From: Crocodylus rhombifer
Taxonomy: Eukaryota; Chordata; Crocodylia; Crocodylidae
NCBI GenBank assembly: GCA_038503035.1
Contig: JAVSML010000955.1
Span: 191,364 to 255,363 of the forward strand
Direction of reading: 5' to 3'
Length of the DNA stretch: 64,000 nucleotides
Positions 23,870-32,923 of the stretch are shown piece after piece. Every line of letters starts with the position of its first letter. Position 1 is the first letter of the stretch. The notes beneath the pieces were generated by a model. That model saw nothing but the letters and a program-made list of their open reading frames with translations, did no database searches and was not told the DNA's origin. Position numbers and translations under genes: made by a program.

Positions 23870-24390
23870 TAGCCCTCATCTTAAGGTTGGCTTGGTGCCA
23901 ATCAGGACAGGAAGATAGAGAGCCCTGGCCCTTCCATTCCTGAGCAGAAGTTAGCTCAGTGAAACACCTTCCTGCAGCTTCGTACACTATCTCTAATATA
24001 ATCAGGGGCCTGTACACATGTGCTGAATCATGCACCACGTGAAAAAGGCAAAGTTACGTGCAAAGAGAACCCAAAGACAATTTAGACTGATGTTGGGGTT
24101 TCAGTCTCAGTGTTGATGAGAAGCTGGTAACGTCAGAACAGACTTTACAAGTGTGCTGACTTGACAAGAAGCTATTGTGATGCTTGCCAAGAAGCTTTGG
24201 AGGACAGGGACCATCTCTGCCTCATGATAAGCAGAATGAAAATCTCAGCAACTTATGTGCCCAGGAGGTACAGCTCTGGGATGGAAAATAATGCAATATG
24301 AGGCACAGCCATGACGAAAAGGATGCTTGATGAAATGTGTGAATTCTGTAGAACCCCTAAAAGGGTTAGTGGGAAACTTAGTACCATATG
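23870..24390. other. Unclassified spacer before the minus-strand CR1
   Basis: No gene or named repeat seen. Confidence 0.4.
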
Positions 24391-24599
24391 TCATAGATTT
24401 CATAAACATTTAGGCTGGAAGGGACCCCGGAGGATCATCGAGTCCAGCCCCCACCCCCGGAGCAGGAAGTCAACAGGGATCAGAGAATCCCAGCAAGATA
24501 ACCATCCAAATGTGTCTTGAAGGCATTCAAAGTGGGTGCTTGAACCACCTCTGGGGGCAGTCTATTCCAAACCTTGGGGGCTCAGACAGTTAAGAAGTT

Positions 24600-25979
24600 C
24601 TTCCCTATGTCCAGCCTGAATTGGTCACAACAGAGTTTGTGACCGTTTGATCTTGTCAACCCTTGGGGTGTTCTGATGAACAGATGTTCCCCCAGATTCT
24701 GATGAGCACCCCTGATAAACTTATAGGTGGCCACCAGATCACCCCTGAGCCTGTGCTTTTCTAGGCTGAAAAGTTGCATGGCTCTCAGCCTGTCATCATA
24801 AGGTCTCTTTTCCTGACTGTTGATCATGTGTATGGCTCTCCTCTGCACCCTCTCAAGCTTCTCCACATCCTTTTTGAATTGTGGAGCCCAAAACTGGACT
24901 CAGTACTTTAGCTGTGGCCTCACCAAAGCCGAGTACAATGGTAGAATGACTTCCCCAAATTTGTTTGAGAAGGATCTATGGATGCAAGTCAGCATTTTGG
25001 TCGCTTTACTAGCCGCCGCATCACATTGAAGGCTCATGTTCATCTTATGGTCAATCATGACCCCCAAGTCCCTTTCATCTGTAGTGCTAACCAGCATAGC
25101 ACTGCTAAGCCTATAAGTATGCTGCAGGTTTTTCCTCCCAAGGTGGAGAACTTTCCATTTTTCAGTGTTGAACACCATCAGGTTCTCATCTGCCCATTTG
25201 CTGAGCCTATCAAGATCTGCCTGGATCACCCTCCTATCCTCAACTATGGATGCTTTACCTCAGAGTTTGGTGTCATCAGTGAACTTGGCCAGTCAGCTTC
25301 TGACACAAATGTCCACATCATTGATGAAGATGTTAAACAGTATAGGCCCTAGGACAGAGTCTTGAGGGACCCCACTGGTGACCACACACTAAGATGGTTG
25401 GCTTCCGTCAACCACCACCCTCTGGGTCCTGCTGCGGAGTCAATTCCCCAGCCAGCAGATTGTGGTGAGGTCAAGCCTGTAGTTAGTCAATTTTGCCAAG
25501 AGGTAATCATGGGTTACCAGATCAAAGGCTTTTTTGAAGATAGGCACCACATTGGCTTTCTTCCAATCTTTGGATACTTCACCAGAGCACCAGGAGTTCT
25601 CAAAGATCCATGCCAGGGGCTGAGCTGTGATGCTGGCCAGGTCCTTGAGTACCTTTGGGTATAGACCATCAGGGCCGGCTAACTTGAAGGTGTCCAGCCT
25701 GTCTAGGTGTTCCTTCACAAGGTCAGCTTCGATGGAAGGCAAGGAATCTCCCTCACCTGGGCTTCCCTGACCCACAGGTAGAGGCGTTCCATGGGACCGG
25801 TGAAAAACTAACACAAAGTACCCATTAAGCAAATTTGCTTTTTCATGGGCATTGGTTGTCAGTTGTCCCTTCTGGTTTAGCAGGGGTCCAATGTTGCCCT
25901 TACTTTTCCTCCTGCTTGCCACATATCTAAAAAAGGACTTTTTGTTGTCCATGATATTTGTAGCTAGCTGGAGTTTCAT
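24600..25979 (-). pseudogene. CR1 ORF2 RT remnant with internal deletion
   Basis: 25440-25979 reads MKLQLATNIMDNKKSFFRYV through LAGPDGLYPKVLKDL and WKKANVVPIFKK, then jumps straight to AFDLVTHDYLL. About 75-80 residues of the fingers (NYRPVSLT ... DFS) are absent at 25528-25539, where both original flanks would carry ttcaaaaaag. The catalytic box is FTDD at 25272-25283: both aspartates are kept, with an A-to-T change before them. A TGA stands in LKY*VQFW near 24900 and another after GKNFLTV near 24580. Confidence 0.87.
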
Positions 25980-26138
25980 CGCAGCCTTGGCTTTCCTGGT
26001 TTTCTCTCTGCAGATCTGGACCAGAGCAGAGTATTCCTCCTTGGTGGTGGTTCCAGTCCTTCATCCTTTGTAGGTCTTCCTTTTAAGATGCAGGAGGTCC
26101 ACCAGTTCCCTGAAGAGACAAGGGGGCTGCTGTGCCCT

Positions 26139-26675
26139 TTAGCTGCCTTTCCTCCGAGACTTTGCTTGCACATCCAGGATTGCTTCCTTGAGAAACAACC
26201 ACTCATCCTGAACTCCCCTCCCCTTTGGGTTGTGGCCCTTTAGGGCCTCACTGATAAGCCTTCTTAGCTTGTCAAAGTCAGATTTCCAGAAGTCAAGGAC
26301 TTCTGTATTACTGACTAACTTGCCAGCTTTATGGGAGGTGGTGAAGGTGATCAGCTCGTGTTTACCATCACCCAGCTTCCCTTCAATTGTTAGGTTGCTG
26401 ATTAGGTCGCCCCCAGTTTCCAGTATGAGGTCAAGCAGCGTCTTACCTCTCGTCGGCCCATAGACTTCCTGCATCAGATACAGGTCATCCATGCATGAGG
26501 GAAAGTTTTGCCACCACTCAGATTTGGCTGGGTGCTCCTCCCATGAGATTTCTGGGTAGTTAAAGTCTCCCATGACAATCATGCACCAGGAATGTGTGGC
26601 CTCAGCTAATTCCCTGGCAAACTCCTGGTCAAGGTCTTGACTTTGGATAGGGGGTCTGTAGTAGACTCCTACCAT
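26139..26675 (-). pseudogene. CR1 ORF2 AP-endonuclease domain, C-terminal half
   Basis: An open stretch of 178 codons reads VGVYYRPPIQSQDLDQEFA, then MGDFNYPEISWEE (the GDFN block of APE-type endonucleases), LLDLILETGGDLI, and GKHELITF where the family has SDHELI. The catalytic SDH triad is thus changed to GKH. The N-terminal half (ITETWWDS..., YRRDRVDKRGKGVALYVK) lies upstream at about 26740-26930 in other frames with stops. The enzyme nicks the target to prime reverse transcription. It is inactive here. Confidence 0.85.
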
Positions 26676-27369
26676 AGTATCCCCTGTTCCCCATGGATTT
26701 TAACCCAGAGGGTCTCAAGTCACCCACTCTGTGTGCCAGTGTCAGCTTGCAGGGACACGTAGTTTTCCTTGACATAGAGAGCTACACCTTTGCCCCTTTT
26801 GTCCACTCGATCCCTCCTGTACAGGGTATAGCTGTCTATACCTATGGTCTAGTTGTGGGTGGAGTCCCACCAGGTCTCTGTTATCCCTATGACATCATAG
26901 TTATATATGTTTAGCAGGAGGACAAGTTCCTCCTGTTTATTCCCCAAACTCCTGGTATTTGTGTATAGGCATGCAAGTGCCCCCTTGGGGGCCCTTGCCT
27001 TGCCTACAGAGTGTTCCAGTGCTGGAGCAGGGGTGGAATCCTTTAATTTCTTGACCTGATGGCTTTACAAGCATTGCTCAGCAGGCCAGCAGTGGAATTA
27101 GTCCCCCCACCCCTCGGCAGGCTTACTTTAAAGCCCAGTGGGGCAGGTTAGCCAGTCTGGGTGAGAAAAGCCTCCTCCCCAGTGGTGAGAGGTGGAGGCC
27201 ATCGCTTCCCAGCAGCTTTCTGCCTCTGTCACCAAAGAGAAGACTGTGGTCATGGAAACCAAAGCCTTCCTAATGACACCAGTACCACAGGTTGACTACC
27301 TGGATCTTCCTTTCCCTCCCCAGTCCCTCCCAGAGACAGGGAGGATCAATGAAAACAGCATCAGCACTC

Positions 27370-27650
27370 CAGACCCTTAAGCCCCACTCCCAAATCCCTG
27401 TAGTGCCTCATAACCTGGCTGGAAGGGTTCTGAGCCATGTCATTGGTTCCCACATGGATAAGGAGCATAGGATAGTGGTCAGTGGGCTGGAGGAGCTTAG
27501 CAATCTTCTCTGCAATGTCTCAGATGCAGGTTTCTGGGAAGCAGCAAATTTCCCAGGCTACAGGGTAGGGGCAGAAGATCACCCCTCAGTCCCCTTCAGG
27601 ATGGAGTCTCCCACAACATACAAACAATCTAGCCCGGAAAGGATGTATAG
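27370..27650 (-). pseudogene. CR1 ORF1 esterase-like domain remnant
   Basis: On the minus strand the frames read VVGDSILKGTEG (27604-27639, the serine-containing GDS block of the SGNH-type esterase in CR1 ORF1) and, in a second frame, a region equivalent to the family's 'LLIHVGTND' block (cttatccatgtgggaaccaa read on the minus strand near 27445-27465). A frameshift separates them. Known of the family: CR1-type ORF1 proteins carry such an esterase domain, thought to act in the ribonucleoprotein. The N-terminal half is missing. Confidence 0.7.
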
Positions 27651-27686
27651 TCAATTTGGGAGTACAACTTAAAAGAGTAAAGCCAA

Positions 27687-27722
27687 ACACACACACACAA
27701 AAAAAACAGAAAGAAAGAAAGA
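27687..27722. repeat. (CA)n and (GAAA)n tract
   Basis: acacacacacaca, A8, then gaaagaaagaaaga. On the minus strand this is (CTTT)n directly downstream of fragment F. Confidence 0.9.
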
Positions 27723-28485
27723 CAGATGTTGGAGGCTACCACCCACATTGCCAGGGTCTCTAAGGGCATGACCATGGACACCCAAGATCATCAGCCCCAA
27801 TATACACATCTCCCTCCCTGGGATTGGAGAGCTCAGGTAGATGACAGGCACTGAGTTTACATGGGAGGTGTACTGGATGCTCTGGCATTCCAGCAGGTCT
27901 GCCAGAGCACTGATGCAGGTCTTCACCCTGACTTGGAGAGAAGCATGAACCCACAGGCCATGGCTGAGGGGGAGGTCTGCAGAGACATCTTTGTGCCAAG
28001 TGCCTTGGCTGCTGGCAGCCATCCTGGGCAGCAGAGAGTTAAACCTCCCACAGGGGATGCTACAGAATGGGGGGCGGGTAAACCTCAGACTGAAGCTGGG
28101 GACTGGGAGAGGGCTAAAACAGGCCCAAAATAAGCCCCAGGGAGGGCAGAAAAACCCTACAGGGCTGAAGGCATGCACTAAGGGAGGAGGAGGTGGCAGA
28201 GACCAGGGTAAGGAACTCTGGAGGAGGGAGACAATAGGAATAAAAGGGAGAGCATGGGTGGGGGTGGAGAAGGGGCAGAGGCAAGCAATGGTGCCTGAGA
28301 CCAGGTAAAAACTCAGAAAGCAGGGTAAAGGGGCAGAAAGGGGATCCCCAAACACAAGCTGTGGAGAGGCAAGGGTTTGGGGGGGGTGGGGAGAGCAACA
28401 GAGGGGGCAAGGAGCAGGGGTGAATGCACAAAAGAGACCTGAGCTAGAGGAGCTCAGAAGGGCTTCACCTGTCAGTGGCCATCTT
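27723..28485 (-). mobile_element. Putative Tx1-like 5' fragment F
   Basis: On the minus strand it starts with aagatggccactgacagg directly after (CTTT)n. It continues with a C/T-rich leader of about 450 bases and an open frame with DVSADLPLSHGL. It aligns throughout its first 530 bases with fragment G (36423-36953), which starts at the same base after its own (CTTT)n. Beyond G's breakpoint it goes on with ISALADLLECQSIQYTSHVNSVPVIYLSS and ends at another (CTTT)n. I take it as the 5' UTR and start of ORF1 of the Tx1-like family, because both copies sit at the same kind of microsatellite as the Tx1-like 3' ends. It could instead be an independent short element. Confidence 0.5.
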
Positions 28486-28507
28486 GAAAGAAAGAAAAAA
28501 AGAAAGA
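28486..28507. repeat. (GAAA)n, i.e. (CTTT)n on the minus strand
   Basis: It separates the 3' end of Tx1-like copy B from the 5' end of fragment F. Confidence 0.9.
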
Positions 28508-28989
28508 CTGTTGACTTTTAAGAAATGTTTATTCTGGAGAGGGTGACAAATGGGGGGCAGTAGAGATCACATACATGTTGGCCCGAAGATCTCATTCTCA
28601 ATGACAAGGCCTGGGCTCATGGTCTGCAAGGCCTGCCCACACACTCTAGACAAAAAAAACCAAAAACCACAAAGAACAAAAGTATGTACATATATACTTA
28701 TATACAGTTCTGCCAGTGGGGAATCCCAGGGGGGCCTCAGGACATAAGGGGTCAGCCCACATGGACAAAGCCGAGGTCTCGGCTCACTGGATGCACCTCT
28801 ACACCCTGAGAAGCTGGTGGTATCACAAGGCAAGGTGTAGGCTTCCCCCTCGACATGGCACAATGCCTCATCGATGTCCCAGCGTTCCTTAAAGGTGGAC
28901 ACTGTCTGCCGGAGGACCACATGCTCATACTCAAGTGAGAGGCAGGCCCACACAACAGCAGGTGGAAGACCTGCAGGGCATCGTCCATC

Positions 28990-30480
28990 CCAGTCCCAGT
29001 GAGCTGGTTTCACTGGCTTTTCAGGGTGGCCATCTTGGCTTGGCCCACCAGGAAATTGGACAAGCTGACTGTGGCCCACTCAACCACCCAGTACAGGAAA
29101 GAATAGATGTAGGTGTCCTCTGAGAAGTCCCAGCCCAGTGCCCAAAGCAGTGCCCTGAGGGTGGCAAAGAGCGGCTGCAGCCAAGGGCAGTCAAGGAAGA
29201 CATGGAAAATGTCCTTATCCAGCACCCTTGGGCAGAAGAAGCAGGCTGCCAAAACCACCGGGGCAAGATGGCACATGAAGGTGCCAGGGGCCAGGATACC
29301 ATGAAACCAATGTCCACTGTAGGTCACCAGTCTCCTTGGTGGTGGGCACCTTGTACAGTGTGTGATACACTGGGGTTCTGAGCCACACCAGGAGCTTCCG
29401 CCACACCGTGTCAGGGCAGTCAGCCAGCACCTGAGCATGCCGGCTGCACACCACCCATGTGTAGAGTCCCTTCCAGGGCAGTGTGCCAAAGGGGCAGCCC
29501 ATATTGCTTCTGGGGGGCACAGGGAGCCTAAGCAGTGTGTTGGGCCAGTCAGCCAGCTCACTGGCCACTGCTGGGATGACTGGCAGTGGTGGGAAGGTGT
29601 CACCCACAGCATCCATGGTGGGGAGGGCCTGGTGAGACCAGAGGTAACCTACTGGGCAGTCTCTGCTTCCAGTGAGAGGGTGCCCCAATGGTCTGCAGAG
29701 GCCGGACTCAGCACGACATGCTGCAGGGCCAGGTTGTGGACCAGGGGCTCCTGAAGAAGTTGTGGGAAAGGCACATGCCTGGCTGGGGGACAAAGATGGA
29801 AGGCAGCTTGACAAGCCCACACCATGCTGTGGTAGAATGGGGGAAGGAAGGTGAGGTCCTTCAGGAAGGTGAGGTCCAGCATAAACAGCTCCCACTCAAA
29901 GCCAAAGCCCCCCACTCAGTATGGGAACCAGCATCCCAGCTGCCACCATGGGAGGTGGCCCTCAACGTACAGAAGTTGCTGGAGGGCTTGCAGACAGTAG
30001 GCAGCCCCTCTGGTGACCAGGTCAATCAGGCCCTGGCCCCCCTCAGTGGTGGGCAGGTAAATGGCAGCTCACAGGAGCCAGTGGCGTCCATCCCAGAGGA
30101 AATCTACTAGGAGCCATTGCAATCTCTCGAGTAGCTCCGGTGGAGGGTCTGGCACAGCGCAGCAGTGCCACAGGGTCACCACCATCAGGTTGTTGGCAAT
30201 GAGGACCCGGCCGTGGTAGGAGAGGGCAGGCAAGTGCAATTGCCAGCACTGCAGGCAGGCCTTCACCCCCTTTGCCAGGTCCTCCCAATTATGGGCCGCA
30301 AAGGTAGGCAGCCCCAGGACCAGTCACAGGGCTTTGAGGCCCTCCCAGTGCCAGGTTAGGCCCCCTGTCAGGTCCAGAGGTGGTTTGCCGGTCCATGTCC
30401 CAAGCAGGAGTGGTCATTCTTGCCCCAGTTGATGAGGACTGACATGGCAAATGGCAAGTTCGTAGGTGCATTGGCAGTCC
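28990..30480 (-). pseudogene. Tx1-like ORF2 C-terminal half, copy B
   Basis: Consecutive minus-strand frames read LPALSYHGRVLIANNLMVVTLWHCCAV and LLVDFLWDGRHWLL (RT thumb), GFEWELFMLDLTFLKDLTFLPPFYHSMV (connection), and TWVVCSRHAQVLADCPDTVWRKLLVWL. The last part has DIFHVFLDCPWLQPLF, equivalent to the family's zinc-knuckle-like C..C..H..C segment after the RT, then YWVVEWATVSLSNFLVGQAKMATL. Frameshifts divide the blocks. The C-terminal region helps bind RNA or target DNA in LINE proteins generally. Confidence 0.72.
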
Positions 30481-30525
30481 ACCAGGGCCCACACATCCTC
30501 CTGGCTACCCAGGAAGACTGTTACA

Positions 30526-31281
30526 TCATCTGCGAATGCGGTCAGCCAGATCATCAGGCCTGGTGCCGGTGGTCAGACCCGGTGCTGGTGGCAGGACTAA
30601 GCCGGTCAGATGACATTGCAGAACATTCAGCAGCGGTTTGATGGCCAGGGCATACAGCATACCCAAGAGGGAGCAGCCCTGCCATATGCCACAACACACT
30701 GGGAACGGGGAGCACAGCCCATTCACTTTGAGCAGGCTGGAGGCCTTATGGTACAGGACCTCATCCACTTTGGGGGCAAATGTCTTCCTGCTCCTGGACT
30801 CGCTTGTGATGCTTAGAAGGCAGGCACTCCATCTCCTCATCAGCCTCGGTGGGCAGAGGAGTGGGCGGGGGGGGGGCCCTCTGCTGTCTCCAATGCCCGA
30901 TGCTGGGGAGGCATGCATGCACTCTCTTCCTGCCCTGTTGCTCACAAGTGTCATGAGCTGGGATGGGGGCAAAGGGTTGCCAGACATCGCTGGAACACCC
31001 TCAGTTGTGGCCTGAAGTGGCGGGGTTTCCAGGGGGGCAGGCAGGGTGGGGTCAGGTTCCCTGGCTACATTTTCCCTGTTTCTGTCAGAGGCAGTCCCCA
31101 AAGGGACAGGGGCTCCTTTAGAAGCTCCCTTTTGCCTCTTGCTCCTCGCTTTCTTGGGAGCAGGTGGCACCTCCCCCCACAGGGCAGGCTGCTTGGGGTT
31201 TGCCACCTCCTGGTCCACCACCTCGACTGAGTCGAGATGGAGAGGAGGTCTTAGTTGTTCCACCCAATGGGTCTTCAGCAC
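30526..31281 (-). pseudogene. Tx1-like ORF1 tail fused to RT palm by deletion
   Basis: An open frame of 251 codons. Residues 1-150 are proline-rich and basic (APKKARSKRQKGASKGA), as in gag-like ORF1 tails. From residue 172 it reads VDEVLYHKASSLLKVNG, then LLGMLYALAIKPLLNVL, the RT palm of L1/Tx1-type ORF2 (copy C has VLYHDAFSLLKVN and LSGILYALAI). Between these parts, copy C has about 1.5 kb of endonuclease and RT fingers. The fusion is a deletion product and not a natural gene. The frame is lost just before the catalytic FADD (30525-30536), whose aspartates are kept. Confidence 0.72.
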
Positions 31282-31590
31282 CTAAGACACTAGCCACCCT
31301 GGGTGGAACTGGGACAGGGAGGAACTGGGAGGATGTCCCAGCCCCTCCACCAGGTGAAACCCCTGCACTGAGGGGAGCACTGGGGGGTCAGCCCCATCTG
31401 GTGGGAGGAGGGTAGAGGAAGGCTGAGAGGGGCCCATAGTCACCTCACCCGGTGGGGCACCAGTGCTCGGGGCACCAGCTGTCCCACAGGGGACCGGGGC
31501 AGGAGGGGGGTTGGAGGAGTCCCCAGGCCTTCCATCAGGTGGGGCATCAGCAGGTCCCTAACATCCCCCTGACCTACTGTCAGCATCTCA

Positions 31591-32263
31591 AGAGTGATGA
31601 CTCTAGAAAATTCTCTGCATCAAATGGGAAAATCAGCACACAAATGGCAACATCCTTGTTGACTTCCATTAAGTCAGAGATCTCCAAGCACCATCTTTCC
31701 TGTATTGGACCTTGTGTGTGGATGCTGAATTCTTGACTCCAAAAACAACTGCTCTATTTGCAGCTTAGGAGAAGCTTAAGATCTTGCGGTGATCAGAAGA
31801 AACGCTATAAGGACACGCTGAAGATAACAGATGCTGGCATCTAGAGTTGGGAGGTGCTGGATGCCAGCCAACTTCAGTGGCATCACATCCTCAACCAAGC
31901 AGCAGCCTGTTTCAAGTTGAAGCATCAAGTCCATGAAGCAGAGAGGAGAGAACAGAGGAAGGAAAAAGGAAATGCTGCAGGCTGGGATTCTGTTTTCCTG
32001 TGTGAAAAGATGTTCAACTTCTTCAACTGAGCCTATATCTCAAGGATTGGACTTTTAAGTCAACTCAAGACCCATCAATAAATTGTGATAGAGATCATCC
32101 TCAAATCGAAGGACTGCTGGCAACAGTGACATTCTAGCTGAACACCTGCAGAAAAGTTAACCCACTATATGCAATATAGTTAAAACTATCGGTAGGATTT
32201 TTGTTACTAACTTTTAGGCTGTTAAAATATAGCTATCCTGTTACACTATGTGTTTTGAAGGGT
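31591..32263. other. Unclassified spacer
   Basis: AT-richer than copy B. No gene or named repeat. Confidence 0.4.
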
Positions 32264-32271
32264 CTGACTAC

Positions 32272-32915
32272 TAGGGGTATGCGAAACGGGCCATATTTAA
32301 TTCAGATTCAGCCTGAATTGGGGACAGTGATTCCATTTGTTGATTCGGACCTTTATCCCTGATTTGATTCATCCAAGTGAGCTTTAAATGTTTTTTCTAC
32401 ATACCTCAAGGTAGCAGGTGCAGCTCATGAATGCTGTGATGCTTGGGTAGATGGAGCATCCCACAAAAGTGCACACCCCCGCCACGTGCTCAGTGGTGAA
32501 CCTGGAAGTGGACCAGAAGTACTTCTGGTCCACTTCTGGGTCCACTGGGGGAGCACACTAAGGGGGCCCTGCACTCCCCCCAGCTCAGCAGTCAGTCTCA
32601 AGGGGACCCCAGGTGTCCCCTCAAACCCAGGAGGCACCAGTTGCTGAGCTGGGGAAGTGCAGGGGGGCTCCCCTGTGTGCTTCCCGGTGGACCCAAAAGT
32701 GGACCAGAAGTGCTTCTGGTCTACTTCCGGGTCTGCTGCCAAGCATGCTGGGGAGCCCCCCACGCTCCTGTGGGATGCTTGATCTGCCCCAGCATCGCAG
32801 CATTGACGAGAGATTAAATGGTCTCCTGACTTGATTTGGATTTGGAGATTTGGCTGCCAAATCAGGCTGAATCTCCACTAAATCAAATCAGGGACCAAAG
32901 CTTCACACAGCCCTA
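32272..32915 (-). mobile_element. hAT-like non-autonomous DNA transposon, copy 2, with foldback
   Basis: The ends are taggggtatgcgaa (left) and the inverse of tagggctgtgtgaa (right). They are flanked by 8-bp direct repeats, ctgactac at 32264-32271 and ctcactac at 32916-32923 (7 of 8 equal). An 8-bp duplication and such ends fit the hAT superfamily. Orientation is given relative to the copy at 4577-5485. No transposase frame is present, so it would depend on an enzyme made elsewhere. Confidence 0.78.
32423..32811. repeat. Long internal inverted repeat (about 190-bp arms)
   Basis: The left arm 32423-32612 matches the inverse of the right arm 32622-32811 in order: tgctgtgatgct/tgctgcgatgct, gcatcccaca, the ccagaagt palindromes, agcacac, ccccagctcagca. 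The axis is near 32617. Inside each arm is a smaller palindrome: a perfect one at 32505-32536 (16-bp arms) and an imperfect one centred near 32711. Confidence 0.78.
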
Positions 32916-32923
32916 CTCACTAC

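Larger units (their letters stand above)
24391..27665 (-). mobile_element. CR1 LINE, near full length, decayed
   Basis: On the minus strand the order is: part of ORF1 with an esterase-like segment (27380-27640), a linker, the ORF2 endonuclease (about 26140-26950), an RT with an internal deletion, the C-terminal domain, and a 3' end with 'aaatgtttatgaaatctatga' (24391-24412). It has the same subfamily marks as the CR1 at 1-1360. Its 5' end joins a (CA)n/(GAAA)n tract and the Tx1-like 5' fragment F. Several stops and frameshifts show it is inactive. Confidence 0.92.
28508..31590 (-). mobile_element. Tx1-like LINE copy B, internally deleted
   Basis: On the minus strand: a proline-rich ORF1-type segment (from about 31560), an abrupt join to the RT palm near 30770-30834, FADD, thumb, connection and C-terminal zinc-knuckle-like region, a 3' UTR with AATAAA (28528-28533 on the plus strand as tttatt), and a 3' tail TTAAAAGTCAACAG directly at (CTTT)n. 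It is closest to copy C (39410-45096) in the 3' UTR. The endonuclease and RT fingers are missing. The 5' boundary is approximate, set where composition drops to AT-rich. Confidence 0.78.

Noticed and set aside
27669..28355. 228-codon minus-strand ORF as a novel host gene
   Set aside because: It crosses fragment F, the (CTTT)n tract and the (CA)n run. The first part is a C/T-rich leader translated by chance, and its second copy (G) sits in the same repeat context.
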